Shown here piece by piece: positions 48,291 through 60,100 of a stretch of DNA of 64,000 nucleotides. Source of the DNA: Campylorhamphus procurvoides. Lineage: Eukaryota; Chordata; Aves; Passeriformes; Dendrocolaptidae. The translations under genes and the position numbers were made by a program. Where the stretch lies: the NCBI GenBank assembly GCA_013396655.1, contig WBMV01007391.1, positions 561,017 through 625,016 of the forward strand, given 5' to 3'. Under the pieces are notes generated by a model. The model made no database searches. It worked only from the letters and a program-made list of their open reading frames with translations, and was not told the DNA's origin. Position 1 is the stretch's first letter. Each line of letters opens with the position of its first letter.

Positions 48291-49604
48291 ATGGGAAATA
48301 TGGCTTCCAAACTCAAGGGATTTTCTTCTCAAATAACACAACAAAAAGCCCTTACCAAATTATATATTTAAACCCATCTGTTGTGTTTCAGTATGAAAAG
48401 CACAAATACCTTAGCTTTAGGAATGCTAGTAGCCAACTGCAAAATTTGTCTGATTAAACCCAGGAGTCAGGGGGAATTTGAAGTTTTCTTTATACCTCAG
48501 TAATACGTTAAATTTCCCAATTGCTCTGTGCTGCCAGATTAAACTGTACTTTACAGGGTTAGGCTTTTGTGCCAGGTAGCTGGCATTCTGCTTCCACAGA
48601 GCAGTCACACTCCAGACAAATGTAAACTTTACAAGTGCTGACATTGGAATGGCTCTGTTTAACTTACAGAAGTCTAAGAAAAATTTCTGTAAGGACATAA
48701 TATAGAAAAACTTGACAGCCAACTGGTAGGGTGAGAAGGTCACAGGGAAGTGCTGGTCACTTGGATGCCTGAGATTGTAAATATCTTTCTGAAATATTAC
48801 GACATTTTGTGCGGCTGCAGTGAGTGAGCAAAAAAGAGAATGAGGCATGTGGGAAAAGACTGAAATGGTTGAAAAATAGACATGTAAGTGCTTTTAGTTA
48901 TTCTCCAATAGGCTCAGTGATTGACTATGAGTTTTTCTGAGTCTCTGGGTTGCAATGGGTATACATGCTATACATGCATGGTTCAGCCCTGTGGGATGAA
49001 CTCAGGTGAGTTCAGAAGTTGTGTCTCTCTGCACAGAAATATGAGTGAGTCCTGTTCAGGTCTTCATGAGAAAGACCCTGGTACTGTAACTGGTACCATG
49101 TTGTGTGCTGTAAATATTTTCTTATTGACTTAAGATACTCTGGAAAACGGGGAAGATTATTTTTCTTAACAAAAATAGGCATGATGATGGAATTTTGCTT
49201 ATCTGGTATAATTCTGGAGATTAAAATCAATACTGGAGCAGCTTCTGAGATGCCTGTGCTACCAACTGACAGTGTGCAGTGTATCTCCTAGGTAGCTCTG
49301 GGCAATACAGTCTTATTGCAGTTCATTCGGGTTCAGCAGATTTGAGAGGGCTGGGTAGGTGAGCTCCTCCTTGGCCTAGAGGCATCTGCTCTTCTTGGGA
49401 TATCCCCTGCTCAAGTCAAGAGGAAGATGAAGAAGTACTGCCTGCTCATCCTCCTTGCCGTGACCTGGAGAGTGGACAAATAAGTGTTATCAGGCTTCAG
49501 GCTTCCACCTTCACATCTTCTCAGTACTGATGTAGTAGGACATAAAGTCTCCCATTTGGCAAAGTGTATAATTTAAATGGGTAGGCAGGTAATTCTGCTC
49601 CTTA
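48291..49604. other. Unique non-coding DNA, no gene seen
   Basis: The longest open frame of the window, 140 codons on the minus strand (48426-48848), lies here. It has no domain, no signal or membrane pattern I recognise, and no start or splice support. I do not call it a gene. A consensus donor, TCAG|GTGAGT, occurs at 49001-49010, with an acceptor-like ttctccaatag 93 nt upstream (AG at 48910-48911). Confidence 0.5.
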
Positions 49605-49690
49605 CTGAGGCAAAGCATGTGTTTAAATCCTATTAAAGCCTGTTGGACTTAAACACATACTTAAAGTCTGATGGAGTTGAAAGGCAGAAG
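49605..49690. repeat. Ancient palindromic interspersed repeat (amniote type)
   Basis: Arms gcatgtgtttaaatcc (49615-49630) and ggacttaaacacatac (49645-49660) pair at 14 of 16 positions around a 14-nt spacer. Outside the arms, caaa and ttaaagt extend the pattern. This resembles an old, palindromic, probably non-autonomous element with 'gcacgtgcttaagt' repeats seen across turtles, crocodilians and birds. The two mismatches become G-U wobbles in a minus-strand transcript. Confidence 0.5.
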
Positions 49691-50188
49691 TGGAAAATTA
49701 AATTGAAGAAATGCAATTCTGCCTGTTGGTTTAACAAAGGAATGACTGTATGCTCATGTGTGCGTGTGTTTTCTAGCTGCAGTATTTTACTTACAAAAAA
49801 ATGTCCCAATGCAGACAGGTGACATCTATTACAAAGGATTGTCATGCTTTGCAGGTAGATTAGGATTTAGTTAGATCCTAATCATCTTCATTCCCCAGAA
49901 GATTTGCTGAAGTTACATACTAAGCACCAACATGCAACTTTCCTCCCACAAATTTGGGGCTGAGCACAAGTATTTGGCAGAGGAGGAGAAATGTCAGTCT
50001 ACTCTGAATATAGTTTGCATTTGGAATGGATATGTTCTGAAAACTACAGGTAAATTAACTTTGTTAAAAAAAATGTCTCAAGCACTCAGTTTGAGAAGGA
50101 AAGTGAAAAGATGTGTTGGGTTTTAGGGGTTTTTTTAATAAATCTTCTGAGGTTAAAACAAAGAAAGAAAAAAACCTCACCAAACACT
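49691..50188. other. Unique AT-rich non-coding DNA, no gene seen
   Basis: A small T/G-rich piece, tgggttttaggggttt, occurs near 50117-50132. It superficially resembles telomere repeat but is not TTAGGG-periodic. No gene is seen. Confidence 0.55.
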
Positions 50189-50208
50189 CCCCTCCTGCCC
50201 CCCCCCCC
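50189..50208 (-). other. G-quadruplex-capable run on minus strand
   Basis: A C11 run at 50198-50208 and a C4 run at 50189-50192 give, on the minus strand, enough G to form four runs of three or more with short loops. The run length may also be unstable in sequencing. Confidence 0.6.
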
Positions 50209-51782
50209 ACAAACCAACACCACCACTGATTTTCCAGTAATTGATGATTCTGAAATCCCCTCTGGGAACAGCAAGTTATGCTGCTGAGGTGGGAAAAAAG
50301 AGCACCGTTGCTATTAGGCCCCCTGGGTTCTGTACTGCTTTGCTCTCTGATGACACACAGTTCATTTCCTGACTTCTGGAGAGATGACAGGGTGGAAAAA
50401 AAAAAGGAAAGAAAACAAACCTTAATGCTAAGGAACGAACATGGAGTTCAACTTGAAATAGAGGGAAGACAGTCTTTCAAAAGTTGTAGCTGTATTTAGC
50501 ATCAGAGTTCATGAGATCCACATGTCCCATCTTCTTTTTCTAAAAATCCCAGAGGGGAAAAAAATTTATTCGGATAGCCTGGAAAGAAAAAAAAAGTCTG
50601 TTCATCATTTTCCCCCTTTTTTAAGAGATAACCACTGACTCTACCCATATGTTATCTTTATTCTGAGGCAGCAATTTTATCATCATTTATTCTGGTCTAT
50701 TCTAAATTTACCATGTTGATTACCACTGTATAAACAATGTCTGGCATTTGCCTCAGTCAAAGAATTGAGGCTGGCGCTGATTTGGAGTAGAGATCTGTAG
50801 AAAAGCTTCAATTTACTGAAGTGGTTGTAATATCAGTACAAACACCAGAGATAGATAGCTAAGGATATGGTAGTTTTAAAAGGAAAAAAGTAAGGATTCT
50901 TTTCCTATGTGATGCTAATGAGCCACTTACTGAAATGTATCTGTTTGGAGAGGGAAGTCCAAATGACACGAGGTTAAAAAACATTAGAAAGTGGTCTGCA
51001 AATACAGCTGACTGGACTCTCTCATGGAAAAAGTTGCTCTTAATTCTTCTTAGGGATCAGTGGGTAAGGGCTAAGGAAATCTTTATGTAATTACTGCATA
51101 CAAATACAAGTAACATGAAAGGATTCTCACATGGTTGGACTGAAACCAGTCCTAATCTTTGGGGACTAAAAAACGATTTCAAAAGAGGACCAAAAAAAGA
51201 GGAGAAAGTACCTTAACTAGAGACACGTTTCTTGTTAGAGGGGAAAAAAGAATTATTTGACCAGTTGGCCAAACTGTATATTTACTGAAAAATATCTGAG
51301 ACCTCCATGCAAGCGAGTAGAAGGAACAAATTTTATGTCTGCTCCCTCAAACAATTCAAAGATGTTTCCTTTCTTCACAACTCTTTAACTATGTTTCTAT
51401 TTTACATAGTAAATTCTGAAATTAAAGTCAATTTATGAATCAAACCTATAAATAACATGATGAATTCTCTCATAATATTCAGGATTTAATTTCTTTTTAT
51501 TACTCTTGAAATTATGTTTCTCTGTTGTCCTGTGCATCCTATTTATTCTGAACACCACTTTGACATTAAGATTGTGTATGAATTCTGTCTGACTTTAATG
51601 AGGCGGGAAAAGCCTTATTGACTTTCTTGGCCAAATTTTTCCTCTGGACTTCTTTTCTTCTGTGAGAAATGCCCAGAAAAAGTACCATGTGTATGTATTT
51701 GTTTTATTATCCAGAAGTAGAATAGCATTAATTACAATATTCAATAGTTTATTCCTGGTTCAATGATGTGTCTTTTCTTGTT
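50209..51782. other. Unique AT-rich non-coding DNA, no gene seen
   Basis: Short A-runs (for example 50397-50404) and chance frames only. A weak trace of the ancient 'gactttaatgaggcgg' type repeat occurs near 51590-51630. Confidence 0.55.
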
Positions 51783-51800
51783 GGGGAGGGAGAGGGGGGG
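51783..51800 (+). other. G-quadruplex motif
   Basis: GGGG-a-GGG-aga-GGGGGGG satisfies the pattern of four G3+ runs with loops of 1-3 nt if the last run is split. Surroundings are AT-rich. Confidence 0.6.
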
Positions 51801-53890
51801 AAGACAAAAAAGACACCAACATGTCATTTTGGAGCTCTGTCTTGTGTGTTAGCTGATTAAAATGAAAAATTAGCTCCTGTTATGTGTGAAGTCTGCACTG
51901 TCATGAAAGCTTTTTGGGCAAGAAGTGTGTGTACAAGGTTAGTGAATGCATCTTTGGAAGCATCTTAGAAAGTCTGTCTCTAATATTCTGTGGTTTTGTT
52001 TGGAATTTTTTATCTTTGTTTAATACTGTTAAGGAAATCCAGACATAAACTATGTTTCTGATTTTCTGAGCTAAGCTAGAAAGATAATTTCAAATTGTTT
52101 TCCTCCAACCTGGCCCTTTCTACTGATTCTGCTGTACTCTGCTCTTGCCTTGCAGAGAATGCTTAAATTTAGTTTCAAAATACCATTCAATCACTGAAAA
52201 ACAGTAAAGGAAATGGGTGAGATTATTTACAGTGACATTAATAAATGTACTTTCCTCTGTTTTCAAAGACACGGTGCATCCCAAGGGGAATATGAATGAT
52301 AAACGTAATTTCTACACAAGAGATGTGGTGTCAGAAAATTCCATTTCCCCTTAGACCAAAATTGACCTGAGCTCATGTGTAAGTTCACTTACTTCCTAAA
52401 CTCATGACACTGGTTGCTTTATGGATGAAACTGGATTGAACAAGATCTTACAGGACTAAATATTAGAATCTTTTTTTCATATCTCAGTACTCAGTTGTGC
52501 CATTTCAGCCTCCATTCAGCATCTTTGTTTCACGCTACACAAACAGATGGATCTTCTAAATAGGAACAGCAGAGAAACATGGGGATCTGCATATAAATAA
52601 AATAACAATCAGCAATAATGTTGAAGCTTCTTTTTTGGCTATTACGATATGAATCGCAAATTCAAAGGGTAGACACAGTGAAATGCAGGAGCATGCACTG
52701 ACCTTTGAGCATGTCACCTCACCTGTAACATTACATTCTTGTAGATATGCACTCCGTTTCCACACACTCTGTTTCAACATTTTGCTTTGTTGTGGTGTAT
52801 AAAGTTTGGTGGCTTTCCACATTAAATCCAAATAAAACTTTTGGTCTTTGATCTTTACAGGATTATATTCTGGTATGGAGCATTCTGCATGGCACAGCAG
52901 TAGTATGGAATCCAACTTTAATTATGTTTTTTTCAGTTCCTGTCAATAGGGAAATGAGATTATTGTAAGAGCAGCTGAATTTTTTATTATTATTCTGAAT
53001 TATTTGATGGTATGCTGAAAGAAAGTTATAAAACCTTATAACTGCAGGTGAAATCAGGCTTCCACTTTTATGCAAATACAAGGTAGGAAAGAAAAAAAGA
53101 ATGTCAGGACTCCACATCAGCAGTAGATGACTCATTGGCTCCCCTAGTACAGATTTAAACATCTTCACCTGCAGCAGGACAGAAGACATTTGGGACACCC
53201 AAAGGCAGCCATTAATCAGTCTGTATAATCCTCTGGAGCAACTTTACCAAAGTCTATGGAACAACAGTATGACTGTGATTTTTAACTTGTGTGTTTGAAG
53301 CACAGATAAAAATGAGGGTGCATCTCTGCAAAGGTAGTTACTTTATCCAGCTAAATAAAAGTTAAATTACTTTTTCTTTAAAGTGACAATACCCTGCACT
53401 CAGCAGGTGTTGCAATGTTTGATAGGCCATATACTGTGATTCTTTTGCCCTCCTTCTCTATTCCTGAACCTTCAATTTGGTTTTGTGTAAAGCAAGCAGT
53501 TGCTGTGAAGAATCCTTCTGCCAGTCCTTTCCTGTGTTCTGTTCTGAGTGGTTTCTTTGTACAGTCCTAAATATCCACTTCTTGTAATGTTAAGTACATA
53601 TTTACAGGAATTGATTTTGACAAAATAGTTTGACATGCTAAATTTCTCTTAATGATATCATAATCTTCTGGGACTTGAAGACCTTTGTTCCTACTTGATA
53701 TCTTTTGAATAATATTCTTCTTAAATACTGTATTCAGAATAATCAAGGAAAAATGCCACCTGCTAAATGGTTTGGAGGGCTTTTTGGCTGAAAGACAGAG
53801 ACTGAGTCTTTGTTAATGTGTTTCTTTAAAGCCCAGTATTGTGAAATGCAATATTTTATTGAGAATACAGAACAAACATGATCTGCCAGG
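51801..53890. other. Unique AT-rich non-coding DNA, no gene seen
   Basis: Two neighbouring minus-strand frames (52863-53198, 111 codons; 52556-52915, 119 codons) overlap in different frames, so about 640 bp is nearly open. Their translations show no domain. A donor-like ACAG|GTGAGG on the minus strand falls inside the second (52721-52725), but no good acceptor matches it. Not called as a gene. Confidence 0.5.
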
Positions 53891-53930
53891 AAAAAAAAAA
53901 CAACAAAACAAAACCAAAACTGTGCTACTT
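53891..53930. repeat. A/C-rich low-complexity tract
   Basis: A10 followed by caacaaaacaaaaccaaaac. It is the complement in style of the T/G-rich tracts elsewhere in the window. Confidence 0.8.
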
Positions 53931-55356
53931 CATTCTGAGGTATAGCAGTTCCTTCTGTGGATTTAGCAGTTAAGCCATGTCATTCATATATCGGTTTGAA
54001 AAGCAATGACCATTCAAAACAGTATGGTTAAAAACAATTTATGTAAAATAATTACAGGTGTTTACATTCCATTTCATTTACTGTCATGTTTCTAGTAATG
54101 CCACTAAGAAAAGGCAAAAGATCTTTCACAAAATATAACATAGCCTAAAAATAAATAATATTGTCTTGTAATATAGTAATTATTATAAAAATGTGCTAGC
54201 CTTCTACAAAACAATATACTCAATTTCTCTTCACAGACTGCAAGCTATGAGATAGGCTAACAAAATAGAGAAAAGGGGTATGCTAGCAAATTTAAGACAT
54301 AAAATAGAAATAGACTCACTGGTCTTGATAAGGTTACATAATAACTTGTTAGAAACTCAGAGACTAGGCAGGAGACGCTGCTTGCTATAGGATTACACAG
54401 CACTGGGTGAGATGCAAATGGGGATCATTGCTGCAGGGCAGGCCATGGCTATCTGCAGTATCTATCATTCTGCTTAGTGCATATTGCTCTGGGAGTTTGG
54501 GTTGTTATGGCCCAAATTTCATGCAGACTCACAGTCACCTTTGGGGAATGGTACTGCCCCCTCTCAGGAGTGTACCAGTCAACATCTCAGCCGTGTGATA
54601 AGAGGTCAGGAAAAACAGCAATAATGCTGTGGACTGATTGTGTGTTTATTTTGGTATTGCCCTGGGATTTTTTTCCAGTGTGGATGGAAAGAGTGAGGAG
54701 CTGAATAGAGCAACTTCTTGAGAATATCTGAAGCTATAGCTCAATGAAAAATACTGAGGAATGTGTATCAGAATATATATTGAGTGAAATACACTGCAGA
54801 ACACAATATTATGTGAAGAACTCTTTCTGCATACGGAGTACAAGCCACCATACTCTGACACACTGTAGGGAAAATGGTGGACATGGTAATATCAGCATTT
54901 TGGGGAAGAAATTCTTAACAAAGGCAAGAAACATCATCTCTGTTTGCAACTAGAATTACAGTAACTAGATCAAGATCTGAAAGAAATGTCACAGCAGTTT
55001 CCTAGGAGACGGCTTTACGATATTCCAAAAAGGCACGGAGTTGATTTGGGCATTCGAATACTAATCTGGGTATTTCTAGTCTGGATGGAGGGGGGAGAAA
55101 CCTGAAGATGCCATAAATAGAATTAGCAGTCAAACAGCCTACATTTCCTGTGAAAATTGCTCTTTATGTGAAAGCAGAAGTTTCCCCACACCTGTTTTGC
55201 ATTGCTGACTTTTCTTTTTTGGAAGTTTTTCTTTAAATTTCGTCACTGAAGTTTAAGCAGATGAACTTCTCAACTATCTCACCAGAGTGGTTTCCCAGAA
55301 TATCACTGAATGTGCCTAGTTTTAGCCATACATTGCAAACTATTTCCACTATGATG
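53931..55356. other. Unique AT-rich non-coding DNA, no gene seen
   Basis: Only short conflicting frames on both strands (54407-54953). Nothing recognisable. Confidence 0.55.
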
Positions 55357-55411
55357 AGTCCAAACAAACAAAGAAAAAACAAAAAAAAATAAAAAAACAA
55401 CAACAAAAATT
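55357..55411. repeat. A-rich low-complexity tract
   Basis: Units caaacaaa, aaaaaac, aaaaaaaaat and caacaac run for about 55 bp. Confidence 0.85.
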
Positions 55412-57054
55412 ATCTCAACTTCTTCATGTTTTCAGCATTTAATTTAAATAAGATATTATGATGTCTTTGAACATAACTTTTGATGATTTGACACTGCAAA
55501 ATGTAATGCTGTAAACTAACTGGATCTTTTCCAGCTCTACCTTATGTGCCTGGGTTGGCCTAGAACCAGATTTTAATGTTACTATTGGGACTACATTTTC
55601 AAAGTAATAAACAATTAAACAGTAGCAATGTGGTGGTGAGTAAATTTCCTTACTGTAAGACTTTAGTTGGCTCAGGTTTCTGTTTCCACTGATTTTACAA
55701 GCAAACCCTAAATTCCGTCTTTATTCTTTTCCTGGATGACTTACAATCAAAACAAAACAGGAGAAGTTCAGTATCATAATTTTATAAAATAAAGTAAATT
55801 TTATTAATGTTTTAATTCTGTGATTCTGACAATTACACAGAACCAGACTTTTTCAATCAATGGTCTCTCTACTACTATTTTTATCATACTTTTTGTTGAT
55901 GGAAATATAGGACCAAAGTTATATACTAGACTAACTCTCAAAGAACTTTAACTTCGATTAGTTTGATTGTTATGGGCTGCAATAGTCATGGTAAAAATAA
56001 TACAACAGTGAATGAGAAGAAAGCTTTGAGAATATTTTTATAATGACTATCCAGCACTGACTTTCACACCGTGGAATAGGAAAATATTTATGAAAACCTG
56101 TCCCCATGCTATAATTTTGCGCATTACTGAAGACTTACATTCAAGTGTGTTACATACTTTCAACTCAGATTTTCTCTCTCCTGAATCTCAAATGAAAAGC
56201 TCTATGCTTTCCAGTATATTCCAATATCTATAGGAGTGTACTGTGTAGGTGCTATATAGCATCTGTGCTCAAGGAGTAATAGCTGAACTTCAGTTTTGTG
56301 ATGTGCTAAATTTAATGGTGACTTAGTAACCAGTCAGAATAATGGATGCACTCATTAGTAGGGAGAACCCTTTAATTCAAAATTCCCAAAGGACAGTCAT
56401 AAGAACAAAAAGACAGAAAAGCAAAAGAGACAGAAAACCAAATTTCGTTAGGAGGAAAACAGTTGCATCTCTAAGGTCTCATCCTATACTTTGGATACAC
56501 TGTTTATTATCAGTGAAAATGTTAGACAGTACTGGACAGAATGCTGGAAATCCTGAGAAGCAGTGATTTTTCTTCGCTTGCTAGTTTCTTTGATCTTCAC
56601 AGGTTTTGGCAGTGTGGGCCTCAAGACATACACACAGTGTCCCAGCGGTGCTCCCAAACCTGTGGTACATTGATTGCTGCTCTGAGCTGCAGAATAGGTT
56701 GAGACAGTGCCTCTACCTCAGCAGAGGTCACAGACATAGCTGCTTTCAGGTGTCCTCTCATAATTACAGTGCTCATGAGAACTTTACTTAAGGTATTTTA
56801 TTTCATTCCCTAGCCCTTTCTTACACTTGATTCAGTGCCATGAAGTTTTAGCAAACTTCATTCTTGCACAGAAGAACTAAAGCAATGCACATCCTTATAA
56901 GCTGAGATGAAGACTGTCCCACAGGTAAAAAATGGTATACAATAATCCAGGATTCCCTCCTGACTTCTAAGTAGGCCTTTCTTTGGTGCTGCTTTCCCAG
57001 ACATTTTTTCAAAGCATCCAACTGTAGTGTCACATTTTAAATCCTCATGCAACT
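55412..57054. other. Unique AT-rich non-coding DNA, no gene seen
   Basis: No gene, RNA or named repeat is recognised. The Lys/Arg-rich 74-codon frame at 56342-56566 reflects purine-rich DNA. Confidence 0.55.
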
Positions 57055-57105
57055 GATGTTCTTTCCACTGACTTTAAAGAGCTTTGGTTCAGGCCCTAAG
57101 TAAAT
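57055..57105. repeat. Ancient amniote interspersed-repeat fragment (putative)
   Basis: tttccactgactttaaagag, then ctttggttcaggccctaag, matches the 'ccattgacttcaatgggctttggatcaggccct' style end of the old repeats seen elsewhere in the window. Confidence 0.45.
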
Positions 57106-60100
57106 AATGAGAATTTCTTCCACCTTAATTTATGTTTAATTTCCAAATTACTCAGTTACGTCTTTCATCTTTTTTCTTTATATTTTTTCATGGCTCTGCT
57201 TGTTATTTTAAGGAAGTGCATCTATATACATAGACTGCAATATAAGTATACTCCCTGAAGTACAGTGGATTGTCTTGGTGAAGCAATGAATATATAATAG
57301 CAAGAAGCTCTTTAAAGTTCATCCAGAATGCATCGTTGCTCATTACATTGTAGCCTGGATTCAGTCAAAGGTGTATTTAATAGTAATTTAAGATTTTTTC
57401 TTTTTTTGCCAGTGCAAACCATGATAAATGATTTGGGAAAAATACATATTCTGGGAGGACAAAAACACTCTGTTAGTATCCAGCTTGCTGCTTAAGCCTG
57501 CAACCACAAGGAACTGTTAATAGATATTCAATAGCAAATTAAAGGCTAAAGTCAGTTATCTCATCCACTGACCAATGCAAAGTTGTTTCCAACTTTACAT
57601 TTTCTAGTGTTCAATCCTAAAACTAAGTGGTTTTAATTCCGTTCCTGTGCATATGTGCATTTACATGAGGGCCTTTCAGTACAAAATCACATCACACTAC
57701 AGATATTGGCTTCTCCCTTCCAGTTTCCAAATTAACTGTTGTCTGTGAATGATATCATTACTGGCATGCTGTCTGTAAGCTGTTTTTGTTATGACATGAA
57801 GTGGTTTACATAATACTGTACATTTGGTCACACACTAGCTTTCATTTTCATTTCTGAGTAGAAGGATAAATATTGCCTTTGGAAAGAGTGGCAGCAGAGG
57901 AAAGAGACTGCCACACATCAGAGATTGCTGTGGTTGTCATGTCTTAAAAAAGAGTCCTGTGAGATGTCGATCGGGATGCACCCCTCCACCCTGTAAAGAT
58001 GGAAATTAAGCCCTTCATTTGAAGTAACCTTAGTTGAGACAATGCTACCTTAACTTTGAGCCTCTCAACTGATAGAAGTATATCTCCAGAAATGAATTTG
58101 TGTTCCAGATGTCTCTTCCCACTGATGGTAGAAAGGGAAATGGATGCCTTTTGTATCCATTTAATCTATGGTGGTTAGTGTTTTGGCAAGGTGGGATTTA
58201 TCAGAAATTTGTGCTACTGAGAGGAGCAATAACAATTTCAGGGAGAAAATGGTATTTAGCTATCATCTCTGTAAATATGGTCAAGGCATATTTAGGGGAC
58301 ACATATGAGAATCAGTGGAGGGACTGTTAATGCAGTACATAAAATCTTAAGTATATAGACCCTTCCACTATAAGTCTTAATACTTTCTTTCACTTCTGTG
58401 CTAACCCTACTTTTGGAATAATTTAGGACAACTTGTTAGCCCTTCCACTTCTTTAAGTGACATGCTGAAGTGGTACATGATGCTGTTTTTCAGAATGTTG
58501 TTTGGTTGGGTTCTTTTCAATTAGTACATATTTTAATAGCATTTTATAACTGTCACTTATGTGTTTTTCTAGTGCCAGTAATAAGCAAATAAGAATATCA
58601 AGGACTGGAACAGTCTTGTGGACACATGAAGAAACGATCGTTGGAACATGTCCTTTGGATTTGAAATATGGGTCTTTGGGAGAGGAAGATCATGGAAGGA
58701 AAAATAATGGCAATTCTGTAGAAAATTAGAAACAAGGGGTAGAGAGTGAGGAATTATTCTTTATATTAGCTTCCAACGTGAGATCTGTACTGTCTCTTCA
58801 TATACTATCCTCTTCATACAGACCCCAAGAATTCAAATTGGAGCACTTAGGGTTTATTTAAGAAAGGAATGAGACCAAAAAAAACCCTCCTAGATTGTGA
58901 GGAAAGTATTTGACAATGTTTCATTCAAAAGGAGGACCAGGGAAATCATCCAGAACAAAAAACACTGCCGTGTATTCTGAATCAAGTGTGCACAGCAGCC
59001 TGTCTCCAGATGTGTCGCTGTGCAGAGCTAGACTGGGAAAAAACCTTCATTTGAATACTGTTTGGTCAGTTTCAGGCTGCAATTTGGTTTCAAAGATAAA
59101 CCAAATTAACAGATGACTCGGCTCAACTACCCACTGTTTAAATGTTCCTCTTCAGATTTCACTGTGGTCTTTGTATGGATAGGCTTCATAGCTTTTATGT
59201 CCATTTAAAAGTGCTAATGAGTGCATAGTTTCAGTTTGTGCATTAATTGGCTGGGAAATACCGTTTTTGCTTATGCAGCAGCTACCTGTTCTCATGATCC
59301 TGCTGAAATACAGGCTTAATTCTATGCAGCTGTTGCTGTAGGCTGAGTGTGCTTTTGAAATAGCTCTTGCTCTGTGAATCGGATGAGTTGCAGTATTTAT
59401 TTTTCTACTGATGTCACTACACTAAGACATCTCATTTGACCATCTAGTGAACATGCCCACATCATGCTATGAAATTCTGGCTAGCTATAACTGTATACAC
59501 AATTATTTATGTAAAATAATTGAAAATGAACATGGACAGTGACTTAATGAGAATATTCAAGTATCAGGTTTGAACTGAAAAAGAATTCATTTGATCTGTT
59601 TTAATGTAGAATATTTTTAACCTACTTTTGTTTCCATTATAAATCCAGCAGCTGATATGACCTTCAGATTCAATATGTGTATGTCCATTTCAGATCATTC
59701 GGTGAAAGTAACCAAAACATTGCAGAGTAGACATTTCCAAATAAGAAAGTTTGTGTTAGGTATCTTTGCCCTAAAGTGTGTATTCATGAGTGCCCTTCTC
59801 GTGAATCACAGGGTCCCCAGAGATAGTTTGACCAAGATTAGGGGCTGGGTTCTGGCTTTGCTGCTCAAAAGATAAAATGTGTCTTATTTTTTTTAAAAGG
59901 AAGAGAGAATAGAGGAGGTATGTTGCTTCTTTTTTCTTTCAGTGAATGAAGAAAGGAAACCAGGAGAGGAGGATGAAAGCAGAGAGCTCGTTCTGCGCAC
60001 GACAGTGCCATACTGTGGCCCTGCTCCAAAGTGGATGAGGCTGATATAGCTAAGGTAGGAATTCTGTAGGAATTGTGCATCTTACTTATCACAGATATTG

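Noticed and set aside
48120..48457. Pro/Lys-rich (minus) and Gly/Phe-rich (plus) frames
   Set aside because: Both are translations of the T/G-rich low-complexity tract.
48426..48848. Longest open frame (140 codons, minus strand)
   Set aside because: No recognisable domain, no start or splice support, and a length attainable by chance in 64 kb of AT-rich DNA.
50117..50135. Telomere-like ttttaggggtttt
   Set aside because: No TTAGGG periodicity; part of a small T/G-rich patch.
50310..50328. CTCF-like sequence containing gccccctgg
   Set aside because: The required C-A before the core and the base after GGC do not fit. Too many mismatches.
52556..53198. Two adjacent minus-strand frames of 111 and 119 codons that might be one frameshifted gene
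   Set aside because: No family similarity in either piece. The overlap is in different frames, and no strong acceptor matches the internal donor-like site.
57390..57500. Terminal-exon-like object after a strong polypyrimidine tract
   Set aside because: The open frame after the AG is only about 25 codons. There is no polyadenylation signal or protein similarity to support it.
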